Below are positions 26,045 to 35,027 of a DNA stretch of 61,672 nt, piece by piece; the first letter of the stretch is position 1; each line of letters begins with the position of its first letter. Under the pieces are notes generated by a model. It had not been told where the DNA came from, did not search any database, and saw nothing but the letters and a program-made list of their open reading frames with translations. The DNA comes from Candidatus Rokuibacteriota bacterium (lineage in GTDB: Bacteria > Methylomirabilota > Methylomirabilia > Rokubacteriales > CSP1-6). The stretch covers positions 1 to 61,672 of the forward strand of contig JAHFDN010000004.1 of assembly GCA_023248995.1 (NCBI GenBank), read 5' to 3'. A program made the translations under genes and the position numbers.

Positions 26045-26979
26045 TGCGTCTGGCTTTCGTCTTCCCCGGGCAGGGCTCGCAGGCGGTGGGGATGGGGCGC
26101 GGCTTCTACGACGGCTCCGCCGCGGTGAAAGCGCTCTACGAGGAGGCGAACGAGGCCCTTGGCTTCGACCTGGCGAGGCTCTCCTTCGAAGGTCCCGAGG
26201 CGGACCTGCAGTTGACCGCCAACACCCAGCCGGCCATCCTCACGGCCAGCGTGGCGGCGGCGACGGTTCTGGCCGAGCGGGACGTGGCGCCGGCGATCGC
26301 GGGCGGGCACAGCCTGGGCGAGTACTCGGCGCTGGTGGTCGCGGGCGCTTTCCACTTCGCCGACGCGGTCCGGATCGTTCGCCGACGCGGAGAATTCATG
26401 CAGGAGGCCGTGCCAGTGGGGACGGGCGCGATGGCCGCCGTCGTGGGATTGGAGCCGGCCGTCGTGAAGCAGATCTGCCTGGAGGCGCGCCAGGACGAGG
26501 TCGCCGAGATCGCCAACATCAACTCCTCGACCCAGATCGTGATCGCGGGGCACAGGGGCGCGGTGCAGCGAGCGCTGGCGCTGGCGGCGGAGCGCGGCGC
26601 CAAGCTGAGCGTGCCGCTTCCCGTGAGCGCCCCCTTCCATTCTCCGCTCATGCGGCCCGCGGCCGAGCGTCTCTCTGCCGCGCTGGCATCGGTCCGCGTG
26701 CGGGCGCCCAAGATCCCGGTGGTCAGGAACGTGGACGCGGGGCTCACGACGACCGCCGAGGACGTGGTGCCGTTTCTCGTTCGGCAGGTTGTCAGCCCCG
26801 TCAGGTGGACGGAATGCGTCGGGCGCATGGTCCGCGAGGGGGCCGACACCTTCGTCGAGGTCGGCCCAGGCCGCGTGCTCACCGGCCTCCTCAAGCGCAT
26901 CACCAAGGACGCGCGGGGGTATTCCGTCGAGGACCCCGAGAGTCTGGAGAAAACCCTGGCCGCGCTGGGGAAGGGCTGA
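26044..26979 (+). CDS. fabD: Malonyl-CoA:ACP transacylase
   Basis: 311 residues: FPGQGSQAVGMG start, nucleophile Ser in GHSLGEYSAL, the Gln/Arg region (RRRGEFMQEA), catalytic His in APFHSPLM, and VEVGPGRVLTGL at the end. It charges ACP with malonate. A single base is shared with each of fabH and fabG. Confidence 0.97.
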   Translation: MRLAFVFPGQGSQAVGMGRGFYDGSAAVKALYEEANEALGFDLARLSFEGPEADLQLTANTQPAILTASVAAATVLAERDVAPAIAGGHSLGEYSALVVAGAFHFADAVRIVRRRGEFMQEAVPVGTGAMAAVVGLEPAVVKQICLEARQDEVAEIANINSSTQIVIAGHRGAVQRALALAAERGAKLSVPLPVSAPFHSPLMRPAAERLSAALASVRVRAPKIPVVRNVDAGLTTTAEDVVPFLVRQVVSPVRWTECVGRMVREGADTFVEVGPGRVLTGLLKRITKDARGYSVEDPESLEKTLAALGKG

Positions 26980-27728
26980 TGGGCGGCAAGGGGCTCGAAG
27001 GGCGCGTGGCCATCGTGACCGGAGGGAGCCGGGGGATCGGCCGCGCGGTGGCGCAGTCCCTGGCGGAGGACGGGGCCTCCGTGGTAGTCTCGGGACGCGA
27101 TGCGGCACGGCTCGCAGCCGCGGCGAAGGAACTGGAGGGGCTGGGTGTGCCGGTGCTCGGCGTGGTCGCCGACGTCGCGCGACGCGAAGATGCGGAGCGG
27201 CTCGTGGCCGAGACCAAGGAGCGGTTCGCGCGCGTTGACGTCCTGGTGAATAACGCGGGGATCACGCGCGACGCGCTCCTCGTCCGCATGAAGGATGAGG
27301 ACTGGGACCTGGTGCTGGGCGTCAACCTTCGGGGCGCCTTCCTCATGACGCGCGCCGTGGCCAAGGTGATGATGCGCCAGAAGAGCGGACGCATCATCAA
27401 CATCGCGTCGGTCGCCGGAGCCATGGGGAACGCCGGGCAGGCCAACTATTCGGCCGCCAAGGCCGGGCTCATCGGCCTGACGAAGACCGCGGCGCGCGAG
27501 CTGGCGCACTGGGGAATCCTCGTCAACGCGGTTGCCCCCGGGCTCATTGACACCGAGATGGCAGCGGCGATTCCCGAAGAAGCCCGCAAGGCGCTCCTGG
27601 CCCAGGTCGCGCTCGGGCGAATCGGAAGCGGGCGAGAGGTGGCGGAGGTGGTGCGCTTTCTGGCCGGCGACGGAGCAACGTATGTGACGGGTCAGGTGCT
27701 TCACGTCAACGGCGGGCTCTACATGTAA
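26979..27728 (+). CDS. fabG: 3-oxoacyl-ACP reductase
   Basis: 249 residues, a short-chain dehydrogenase: TGGSRGIG cofactor loop, NNAG, catalytic Ser ([11 protein letters not shown]), Tyr and Lys (YSAAKAG), and [11 protein letters not shown] at the end. It uses NADPH in the first reduction of fatty acid elongation; place in the fab operon supports FabG over other SDRs. Confidence 0.96.
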   Translation: MGGKGLEGRVAIVTGGSRGIGRAVAQSLAEDGASVVVSGRDAARLAAAAKELEGLGVPVLGVVADVARREDAERLVAETKERFARVDVLVNNAGITRDALLVRMKDEDWDLVLGVNLRGAFLMTRAVAKVMMRQKSGRIINIASVAGAMGNAGQANYSAAKAGLIGLTKTAARELAHWGILVNAVAPGLIDTEMAAAIPEEARKALLAQVALGRIGSGREVAEVVRFLAGDGATYVTGQVLHVNGGLYM

Positions 27729-27777
27729 GGTCCCGGGATTCACTCGACACTCAAACGACCTTGGAGGTGACGGGTCC

Positions 27778-28014
27778 ATGGCGAAACCGGTGGAGGAGCG
27801 GGTCAAGGAGATCATCTGCGAGCAGCTCGGGGTAGAGGAGGACGAGGTGACCCCGACCGCGAAGTTCATCGAGGACCTGGGAGCGGATTCCCTGGACACG
27901 GTCGAGCTCGTGATGGCGTTTGAAGAGGAGTTCGGGCTGGAGATCCCCGACGTGGAGGCGGAGAAGATCGTCATGGTCGGGGACGCCATCCGGTACATCA
28001 AAGACAACACCTAG
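27778..28014 (+). CDS. acpP: Acyl carrier protein
   Basis: 78 residues, acidic, with the phosphopantetheine Ser in [13 protein letters not shown] strong ribosome binding site (GGAGGTGA) is 9 bases before the ATG, in line with high expression. One base separates its stop from the fabF start. Confidence 0.98.
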   Translation: MAKPVEERVKEIICEQLGVEEDEVTPTAKFIEDLGADSLDTVELVMAFEEEFGLEIPDVEAEKIVMVGDAIRYIKDNT

Positions 28015-28015
28015 C

Positions 28016-29260
28016 ATGGGCACACGACGCGTCGTCGTCACCGGGCTCGGGGCGCTGACTCCGGTGGGCGGCTCCACCGAGGAGTACTGGGCCGCGCTCG
28101 TCGAGGGACGCTCGGGGATCGGGCCGGTCACGAAGTTCGATCCCAAGAACCTGCCGACGCGCATCGCCGGGGAGGTCAGGGATTTCGACCCCCTCAAGTG
28201 GATGGAGAAGAAGGAGGCGCGTCGGCTCGACCCGTACCTCAAGTACGCGATCGCCGCCGCGGCCATGGCCGTGGAGGACGCCGCGCTGAACGTCGAGAAG
28301 ATCGAGCGCACCCGCTTCGGCGTTCTGGTGGGGTCGGGGATCGGCGGCATCACCACACTGCTCGATTCCCACAAGGACCTGCTGGACCATGGGCCCGGGC
28401 GTGTCTCCCCTTTCTTCATCCCGATGCTGATCATCAACATGGCCTCGGGGCTCATCTCGATGCGCTTCGGCGCCAAGGGGCCCAACTCCGCGGTGGTCAC
28501 CGCCTGCGCCACCGGCAACCACTCGATCGGCGACGCGTTCGAGATCATCCAGCGGAACGATGCCGACCTGATGATCGCCGGCGGTGCAGAGGCCATCATC
28601 ACCGAGCTGACCTTCGCCGGCTTCTGCCAGATGAAGGCCATGTCCACCCGGAACGACGAGCCGACGCGCGCTTCCCGCCCCTTCGACGCGGGCCGGGACG
28701 GCTTCGTCGCGAGCGAAGGCGCAGGCCTCTTGATCCTCGAGTCCCTCGAGCACGCGATCAAGCGGGACGCCCGGATCTACGCCGAGGTCGTCGGGTACGG
28801 CATGACCTCCGACGCCTACCACATGACCGCGCCCGACCCCGACGGCGACGGGGCCGCCCGGTGCATGGCCGAGGCCCTCCGCGACGCCGCCGTCGACCCG
28901 GCCGAGGTGGGCTACATCAACGCCCATGGCACTTCCACCCCTTACAACGACAAGTTCGAGACGATGGCGATCAAGCGAGTCTTCGGCCCCCACGCACGAA
29001 AGCTCGCGGTCTCCTCGACCAAGTCCATGATCGGCCACCTGCTGGGCGCCGCGGGCGGGGTCGAGGCCATCGCCACTATCCTGGCCATTCATCACGGGCT
29101 CTTGCCTCCGACGATCAACTACGAGAAGCCGGACCCCGAGTGCGATCTCGACTATGTGCCGAACCAGGCCCGGAAGCAGGAGCTGGAGGTCGCCCTGTCC
29201 AACGCCTTCGGGTTCGGCGGCACGAACGCCACGCTCGTCTTCCGCCGCTTCAGAGGGTAG
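28016..29260 (+). CDS. fabF: Beta-ketoacyl-ACP synthase II
   Basis: 414 residues, the elongating condensing enzyme. Catalytic Cys in [12 protein letters not shown], His in [11 protein letters not shown], His in [12 protein letters not shown], and gatekeeper-type [11 protein letters not shown]. Normal length. Its stop is directly followed by the GTG of the RNase III-like gene. Confidence 0.97.
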   Translation: MGTRRVVVTGLGALTPVGGSTEEYWAALVEGRSGIGPVTKFDPKNLPTRIAGEVRDFDPLKWMEKKEARRLDPYLKYAIAAAAMAVEDAALNVEKIERTRFGVLVGSGIGGITTLLDSHKDLLDHGPGRVSPFFIPMLIINMASGLISMRFGAKGPNSAVVTACATGNHSIGDAFEIIQRNDADLMIAGGAEAIITELTFAGFCQMKAMSTRNDEPTRASRPFDAGRDGFVASEGAGLLILESLEHAIKRDARIYAEVVGYGMTSDAYHMTAPDPDGDGAARCMAEALRDAAVDPAEVGYINAHGTSTPYNDKFETMAIKRVFGPHARKLAVSSTKSMIGHLLGAAGGVEAIATILAIHHGLLPPTINYEKPDPECDLDYVPNQARKQELEVALSNAFGFGGTNATLVFRRFRG

Positions 29261-29710
29261 GTGTCCCTTCCCGCCGATCCGATCGGGGCGCTGGAAGATC
29301 GGCTCGGGTATCGGTTCAAAGAGCGCGTCCTTGTGCTCCGCGCGCTGACCCACGTCTCCTATGCCAACGAGCAGCCGCCGGAGCGTGACAACGAGAGCCT
29401 GGCCTTCCTGGGCGATGCCGTCCTCTCCCTCGTTGTGGCCGAGCGTCTCTGGGAGACGGCAGCCGACGAGCCGGTGGGAGTCCTGACGCCGCGCCGCGCC
29501 TCGGTGGTCTCCGGGGAGAGCGTGGCGCGCTGGGCCGAGCGCCTCGACGTCGGGCCGCTGCTGCGTCTCGGTCGCGGGGAGGAGCTGACGGGGGGACGGA
29601 CGAAAAGGTCGGTGCTCGCCACGGCGTTCGAGGCCCTGCTGGGCGCCGTGTACCTCGAGGGCGGACTTGCCGCCGCCCGGGCCGTAGTGAACCGATTCGC
29701 CGTGTGGTAA
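29261..29710 (+). CDS. Shortened, probably impaired RNase III-like protein
   Basis: 149 residues that cover only the nuclease domain of RNase III. The family core is present (LEDRLGYRF, ALTHVSYAN, NESLAFLGDAVL, GGRTKRSVL, FEALLGAVYLEGG), and the place after fabF is the common site of rnc. Two catalytic positions differ: Ala48 where E. coli has Glu41 and Thr121 where it has the metal-binding Asp114; Glu45, Asp52 and Glu124 remain. The double-stranded RNA binding domain is missing, and the next gene starts 10 bp later, so no frameshifted remainder exists. It may be inactive, or a dimeric domain with another role. A Mini-III identity is less likely from the motifs. Confidence 0.8.
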   Translation: MSLPADPIGALEDRLGYRFKERVLVLRALTHVSYANEQPPERDNESLAFLGDAVLSLVVAERLWETAADEPVGVLTPRRASVVSGESVARWAERLDVGPLLRLGRGEELTGGRTKRSVLATAFEALLGAVYLEGGLAAARAVVNRFAVW

Positions 29711-29719
29711 CCTTCACCC

Positions 29720-30850
29720 ATGCGCCTCTGGCCGTTCCGGCCCCGCCCGCGCTTCGTTGTTTCCGCGACGCCTCCCGAGGACGTGCTCGCCCTCGAGGAT
29801 CTGCTCCGGCGAAACGTGGAGGATATCCTCATCGTCAAGGAGCGCCAGCTCCGAGGGCTCTCGGTCGCGTTTGGGGGCGAGCTCCTTGTCTCCCCGCCCC
29901 GCGCCCTCGACCTGCTTGAGGCGCGCTTCAAGCCCTTCGGCTACACGCCGTTCCTCCGGCGGGAGCAGGGGATGGTCTTCGTCCGGGCGCTGCCGCTCGC
30001 CGAGGTGACCGAGGCCGGGAACCCGCTGGTCAACCTCTTCCTCTTCCTCGCCACGTGCCTGTCAACGGTGTGGGCGGGCTCCGGGGTGCTGAACCCGTTC
30101 GCGGAGCCGTCGCGGCTGCTCCACGGCGTTCCCTTCGCGTTCACCCTTCTCGCGATCCTCGGCACCCACGAGTTCGGCCACTACTTCACCGCGCGTTACT
30201 ACAAGGCCTCGGTGAGCCTGCCCTACTTCATCCCCGCTCCGCCGCCGTTCATCTTCGGGACCCTGGGCGCGATCATCAAGATGCGCTCTCCCGCCCGCGA
30301 CAGGAATTCGCTCTTCGACATCGCCGTGGCCGGTCCTCTGGCCGGGCTGGTCGTCGCGATTCCGGCGCTTCTCCTCGGCCTGTCCTGGTCTCGCGTGCTC
30401 CCCATCCCGTCGGGTTTCGGTGGTTTGGTCTTCGGCGATTCCCTCCTGATGCGTTTTCTGATTTATCTGACGCTGGGGCCGGTTCCGTCGGGGATGGATG
30501 TCCTGATCCATCCAGTGGGGCTCGCCGGGTGGGTGGGACTCTTCGTCACGGCGCTGAACCTCTTCCCCGTCGGCCAGCTCGACGGAGGACGGATCGCCTA
30601 CGCGCTCTTCGGCGCCTACCACCGGAGAGTGTCCATGGCGACGTTCGTCGCCCTCCTGGCGCTGGGAGTCGTCACCGGGTCGTGGAACTGGATCGTGTGG
30701 GCGGGGCTCCTCTTCTTCCTCATCGGGTTCCACCACAGTCCGCCGCTGGACGACGTGACCCCGCTCGCGCCGGGGCGACGCATTGTCGGGCTCGCCTGCC
30801 TGGCGCTCCTGGTGCTCCTCGTTCCCCCGGTTCCGATCGACGTGAAGTAA
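29720..30850 (+). CDS. Site-2-type M50 membrane metalloprotease
   Basis: 376 residues. A soluble N-terminal domain (about 1-100) precedes at least six helices. Zinc site HEFGH (in ILGTHEFGHYFTA) and the third ligand Asp in NLFPVGQLDGG are intact. The layout and the AGPLAGLVVAIPA segment recall EGY-like site-2 proteases of cyanobacteria and plastids. It cuts membrane-embedded regulators or substrates. Ten bp after the RNase III-like gene, so probably the end of the fab transcript. Confidence 0.88.
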   Translation: MRLWPFRPRPRFVVSATPPEDVLALEDLLRRNVEDILIVKERQLRGLSVAFGGELLVSPPRALDLLEARFKPFGYTPFLRREQGMVFVRALPLAEVTEAGNPLVNLFLFLATCLSTVWAGSGVLNPFAEPSRLLHGVPFAFTLLAILGTHEFGHYFTARYYKASVSLPYFIPAPPPFIFGTLGAIIKMRSPARDRNSLFDIAVAGPLAGLVVAIPALLLGLSWSRVLPIPSGFGGLVFGDSLLMRFLIYLTLGPVPSGMDVLIHPVGLAGWVGLFVTALNLFPVGQLDGGRIAYALFGAYHRRVSMATFVALLALGVVTGSWNWIVWAGLLFFLIGFHHSPPLDDVTPLAPGRRIVGLACLALLVLLVPPVPIDVK

Positions 30851-30929
30851 GTCTCAGGCTTTTGTTCCCTCTCCCGTTGATGTACTATTCTCCCGCTTCA
30901 CCCAGAGCCGCTTTCCGGAGGGACCGGCC

Positions 30930-31739
30930 ATGCGGGTCGCCGTGATCCAGATGAACAGCCGGGACGACAAGCCGGCCAACCTGGCCAAGGCGGACAGGCT
31001 CCTCGCCGAGGCCGCCAGCCGGGGTGCCGAGCTCGCCGTCCTGCCCGAGCTGTGGACCTACCTCGGCCCCAGGGACCGCCACGCGCAGGTGGCCGAGGCC
31101 ATCCCCGGGCCCACCTCCGACTTCCTCGCCGGGATCGCGCGGCGTCACCGCTTCTCGCTCGTCGCCGGCAGTTACCTGGAGCGGGTGGCCGACCAGCCCC
31201 GTTTTTTCAACACCTGCCTCGCCATGACTCCGGACGGGGAGATCGCGGCGCGCTACCGGAAGCTCCACCTTTTCGACGTGGACGTGGACGGCTATTCCTA
31301 CCGCGAGTCGACCACGATGGCCCCCGGCCGGGAGGTGGTCGCCGCGGAACTCTCGGGGATGCCGGTCGGGCTCACGATCTGCTACGACCTCCGCTTTCCA
31401 GAGCTCTACCGCCGGCTGGCCGTCGGGGGGGCGAAGATGATCACGGTACCCTCGGCGTTCACGCGCGAAACCGGGAAGGACCACTGGGAAGTCCTCCTGC
31501 GCGCGCGGGCGGTGGAGAACCAGGTGTTCATCCTGGCCGCCGCCCAGGTGGGGGACCATCCGCCGGGCAAGGCGTGCTACGGCAACGCCTTGATCGCCGA
31601 CCCCTGGGGCGTGGTGCTGGCCCGGGCGGCATACCAGGAGTGCGTGGTGACCGCCGAGCTCAACCTGGACTACCAGGAGCAGGTGCGCAAGGAGCTGCCG
31701 TCGCTGGAGCATCGCCGGAGCGATCTCTTCGGGTTCTGA
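30930..31739 (+). CDS. Carbon-nitrogen hydrolase (nitrilase superfamily amidase)
   Basis: 269 residues with the full Glu-Lys-Cys triad: VLPELWTY, KLHLFDVDV, TICYDLRFPELYR. It hydrolyses an amide C-N bond; overall it resembles Nit2/omega-amidase proteins that act on alpha-keto acid amides or deaminated glutathione. Twelve bp before the glutamine synthetase-like gene. An amidase next to a gamma-glutamyl ligase fits a gamma-glutamylated or amide intermediate. Confidence 0.88.
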   Translation: MRVAVIQMNSRDDKPANLAKADRLLAEAASRGAELAVLPELWTYLGPRDRHAQVAEAIPGPTSDFLAGIARRHRFSLVAGSYLERVADQPRFFNTCLAMTPDGEIAARYRKLHLFDVDVDGYSYRESTTMAPGREVVAAELSGMPVGLTICYDLRFPELYRRLAVGGAKMITVPSAFTRETGKDHWEVLLRARAVENQVFILAAAQVGDHPPGKACYGNALIADPWGVVLARAAYQECVVTAELNLDYQEQVRKELPSLEHRRSDLFGF

Positions 31740-31751
31740 AAGGAGCCGCCG

Positions 31752-33116
31752 GTGCCGGGAAGGCTCGATCTGAAGACGTTGGAGTCGCTGATCCGGAAGG
31801 ATCAGGTGGACACGGTCCTCACAGTCTTTCCCGACGGCCAGGGGCGCCTCATGGGCAAGCGCGTGGTGGGGCGCTACTTCCTCGACCACGTGGCGGGCGA
31901 AGGCGTCCATGCCTGCATCTACCTGTTCACCGTGGACATGGAGATGGAGCCGCTGCCGGGCTTCAAGCTGACCTCGTGGGACCGCGGCTACGGCGATATG
32001 AAGATGGTCCCCGACATGAAAACCCTCCGGCTCATCCCCTGGCTCCCCAAGACCGCGCTCGTGTTCTGCGACGTCTACACCGAGGAGGGCGAGCCGGTCG
32101 AGGAGGCGCCGCGCTGGATCCTCAAGCGACAGGTGGAGCGGGCCGCGCGCGCCGGATACGTGGTGAAGGTGGGCTCGGAGCTCGAGCTCTACATCTTCCG
32201 GGAGACCTTTGAGGGCGCCCGCGGCAGGCGTTACCACGGGCTGACCCCGGTCTCCGGGTACCTGGAGGACTACCATATTTTACAGACCACCAAGGAGGAG
32301 CCGCTGATCCGCGCCATCCGGAATGCCATGGAGGGGGCCGACGTCCCGGTGGAGTTCTCCAAGGGCGAGTGGGGGTGCGGGCAGGAGGAGATCAACCTCC
32401 GGTACGCCGAGGCACTGGAGATGGCCGACCGCCACACGCTCTACAAGCACGGGGTGAAGGAGATCGCCCACCTCCAGGGATGCGCGGTGACCTTCATGGC
32501 CAAGTACTCGAAGGACGCGGCCGGCTCTTCCTGCCACCTCCACTCCTCGCTCTGGGACCGGGCGGGCAAGAAAAATCTCTTCGTCGAGCGGGGCAAGCCG
32601 CACGGCTCGCTCCTCTTCCAGCACTGGCTGGCCGGCCAGATGGCCCTGGCGCGGGAGTTCGCGTATTTCTACGCGCCCACCGTCAACTCCTACAAGCGCT
32701 ACCAGTCGGGCTCCTTCGCGCCGACGCGGATCGTCTCGGGGTGGGACAATCGCACGTGCGGTTTCCGTCTTTGCGGCGAGGGGAGCGGGTTCAGGGTGGA
32801 GAACCGGATCCCCGGGGCCGACGCGAACCCGTATCTGGCCTTCGCCGCGACGATCGCCGCCGGGCTCCACGGCATCAAGAACCGCCTGAAGCCGCCCAAG
32901 CTCTACGAGGGCAACGCCTACGCGGACGCCACGCTCCCCCAGGTCCCCAAGACGCTCAGGGAGGCCATTATGGAACTCGAGCGCTCAAAGGCCGCCCGGG
33001 AGGCGTTCGGCCCCAAGGTGCTGGAGCACTACCTCCACACGGCGCGCCTGGAGCAGCAGGCCTTCGACCAGGTCGTGACCGACTGGGAGCTGATGCGGAA
33101 CTTTGAACGGATCTAG
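31752..33116 (+). CDS. Glutamine synthetase-like amine ligase
   Basis: 454 residues of the GS-I fold, starting at GTG with AAAGGAG upstream. Catalytic core: GSELELYIF, QEEINLRYAEAL, SCHLHSSLWD, NSYKRYQSGSFAP, VENRIPGADANPYLA. The N-terminal beta-grasp domain is divergent, as in gamma-glutamyl-amine ligases (PuuA, GMA synthetase type), and no adenylylation Tyr context is obvious. I read it as an ATP-dependent ligase that joins glutamate to an amine other than ammonia. Its neighbours (amidase, dehydrogenase, aminotransferase, amine-type transporter) support amine catabolism. Which amine is unknown. Confidence 0.85.
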   Translation: MPGRLDLKTLESLIRKDQVDTVLTVFPDGQGRLMGKRVVGRYFLDHVAGEGVHACIYLFTVDMEMEPLPGFKLTSWDRGYGDMKMVPDMKTLRLIPWLPKTALVFCDVYTEEGEPVEEAPRWILKRQVERAARAGYVVKVGSELELYIFRETFEGARGRRYHGLTPVSGYLEDYHILQTTKEEPLIRAIRNAMEGADVPVEFSKGEWGCGQEEINLRYAEALEMADRHTLYKHGVKEIAHLQGCAVTFMAKYSKDAAGSSCHLHSSLWDRAGKKNLFVERGKPHGSLLFQHWLAGQMALAREFAYFYAPTVNSYKRYQSGSFAPTRIVSGWDNRTCGFRLCGEGSGFRVENRIPGADANPYLAFAATIAAGLHGIKNRLKPPKLYEGNAYADATLPQVPKTLREAIMELERSKAAREAFGPKVLEHYLHTARLEQQAFDQVVTDWELMRNFERI

Positions 33117-33259
33117 CGCGCCATGCCGATAACCTTCGCATCCCGGCGTTCTTGGTCGTCGCCGGTCCTCAACGTACAACCGCGTACGCTTCCGGCCGGC
33201 TCCTCCCTCGGGCCTTGGGCTGCTCGGTTCTCGCCATGGCGCAAGAGGGCGTGCATCTG

Positions 33260-34057
33260 ATGGGCGAGTTGCCCGCCGTGGGCGCTGACGGGCTGGGGCC
33301 GAGGCTTAAGGGGAAGGTCGCGTTCATCACGGGCGCCGGGATGGGCATGGGGCGCGAAGCCTCCGTCCTGTTCGGCGTCCACGGCGCCAGGGTTGTCGTC
33401 GCCGACCTCAACAAGGACGCGGCTCACGAGACGGTCGAGGCGGTGAAGAAAGCCGGCGGTCAAGCCTGCGCCGTCCTGGGAGACGTGGCGGTGGAGGCCG
33501 ACGTCCGGCGCATGATCGCCGAAGGCGTGGAGGCGTTCGGCGGGCTTCACGTCCTCTACAACAACGCGGGCGTTCTCTGGAAGGACCGCGACCGCTCCGT
33601 GCTCGAGACCGACGAGACCCAGTGGGAGCGCGTGGTGGCGATCAACCTGAAATCGGTCTTCTGGGTGACGAAGCACGGCATCCCTCATCTCCGGAAGGCC
33701 GGCGGCGGCTCGATCGTCAACGTGGGCTCGGTCTCGGCGCTGGTCGGGTTCACCCGCGCCCAGGACGCGTACACCGCCGCCAAGGGGGCCCTGATCTCGC
33801 TGACGAAGTCGCTCGCCATCCAGTTCGCGAAGGATGGGATCCGCTGCAACATCATCCACCCCGGGATCGTGGAGACCCCGATGCAGGCGCCGTACCTGAC
33901 CGAGGCGCTCAGGAAGGAATTCCAGAGCGGCATCCCGCTGGGGCGAATCGCCCACCCCCGCGAGATCGCCAACGTGGCCCTGTTCCTCGCCTCCGACGAG
34001 TCGTCCTTCATGACGGGCGCCGAGCTTGTCGTGGACGGCGGCTTCACCGCCCAGTAG
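33260..34057 (+). CDS. Short-chain dehydrogenase/reductase
   Basis: 265 residues from the ATG at 33260 (GAGGGCG upstream); ATGs at 33236 and 33152 are in frame but add an unconserved leader. Classic SDR: TGAGMGMG cofactor loop, VADLN with an acidic residue suggesting NAD+, YNNAG, Ser in NVGSVSALVGF, YTAAKGA, and MTGAELVVDGGFTAQ. It should oxidise an alcohol or reduce a carbonyl in the cluster pathway, for instance the hydroxy or aldehyde product after transamination. Substrate unknown. Confidence 0.88.
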   Translation: MGELPAVGADGLGPRLKGKVAFITGAGMGMGREASVLFGVHGARVVVADLNKDAAHETVEAVKKAGGQACAVLGDVAVEADVRRMIAEGVEAFGGLHVLYNNAGVLWKDRDRSVLETDETQWERVVAINLKSVFWVTKHGIPHLRKAGGGSIVNVGSVSALVGFTRAQDAYTAAKGALISLTKSLAIQFAKDGIRCNIIHPGIVETPMQAPYLTEALRKEFQSGIPLGRIAHPREIANVALFLASDESSFMTGAELVVDGGFTAQ

Positions 34058-34064
34058 GGCCCCC

Positions 34065-35027
34065 GTGACGGCGACGGTTTCACTCCCCGAGGTGGACCGG
34101 GTCGAGATCCTCACCGTCCTCGACGTCTCCCTCGATCTCCTGATGGTGGGGAGCGACAGGGTCAAGCGGGTGGACATCGCCGGAACCATCGGAGAGGGGC
34201 GTTCGACCCTCAGGGCGGAGCACGGCTTCTCCAGCCTGGTGACCGTCGTCAAAGGTGACCGGAAAGAGTCCTTCCTCTTCGACGCCGGCTTGACGCGGGA
34301 CGGGCTCCTCCACAACATGGACGTCCTCGAGGTCCGGCCCGGTGACCTCCATGCGGTCGTCCTGAGCCATGGCCACGCCGACCATGTAGGCGGCCTGATG
34401 GGCCTGCTCTCGCGAACCGGACGCCGGCGCTTCCCGCTGGTCCTACATCCGGACGCGTTCCTCCGACGGAAGGTCGCCCGTCCCGACGGCCCCGTGGTGC
34501 TGCTCCCGCCGCCGGACCGGCGGGGGATCGAGCGGGAAGGGGTCGAGATCGTCGAAGAGCGCGGGGCATCCCTTCTCCTCGGGGGCCTCGCGCTGGTCAC
34601 GGGTCAGATCGCTCGAACGACCGAGTTCGAGAAGGGACTCCCGTTCCATTTCGCGCAGGTCAACGGCGAATGGAAGCCGGATCCGCTGATCCACGACGAT
34701 CAGGCCGTCGTGATGAACGTCCGGGGAAAGGGGCTGGTGGTCCTCTCCGGCTGCGGCCACGCCGGGATCATCAATGTCGTGCGTCATTCTATGGCCCTTA
34801 CGGGCGTCGGCGTGATGCACGCCGTCCTGGGGGGCTTCCACCTGACCGGGCGACACTTCGAGCCCCTGATCGGGCCGACGGTCGAGGCGCTCAAGGCGCT
34901 CGGACCGAAGCTGATCGTCCCGTCCCACTGCACCGGGTGGCGGGCGGTTCACGAGATCGCGCGGGCTTTGCCCGACGCCTTCGTTCCCAACAGCGTCGGC
35001 ACCACCTTCCTCATCGGAGCGAACTGA
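34065..35027 (+). CDS. Metallo-beta-lactamase-fold hydrolase (COG1237-like)
   Basis: 320 residues from a GTG at 34065. The metal site is clear: SHGHADHVGGL, with SGCGHAGIINV, GGFHL and IVPSHCTGW downstream. This order matches the group named after dihydropterin-ribofuranosyl-aminobenzene phosphate synthase, most members of which are uncharacterised hydrolases. No signal peptide. Its stop shares one base with the PhnW-like gene, so it belongs to the same operon and could act on a phosphorylated or ester intermediate. Confidence 0.82.
   Translation: MTATVSLPEVDRVEILTVLDVSLDLLMVGSDRVKRVDIAGTIGEGRSTLRAEHGFSSLVTVVKGDRKESFLFDAGLTRDGLLHNMDVLEVRPGDLHAVVLSHGHADHVGGLMGLLSRTGRRRFPLVLHPDAFLRRKVARPDGPVVLLPPPDRRGIEREGVEIVEERGASLLLGGLALVTGQIARTTEFEKGLPFHFAQVNGEWKPDPLIHDDQAVVMNVRGKGLVVLSGCGHAGIINVVRHSMALTGVGVMHAVLGGFHLTGRHFEPLIGPTVEALKALGPKLIVPSHCTGWRAVHEIARALPDAFVPNSVGTTFLIGAN

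Noticed and set aside
29680-29760. Frameshift hiding an RNase III dsRNA-binding domain
   Set aside because: The M50 protease gene starts at 29720, leaving no space, and no dsRBD-like sequence appears in other frames.
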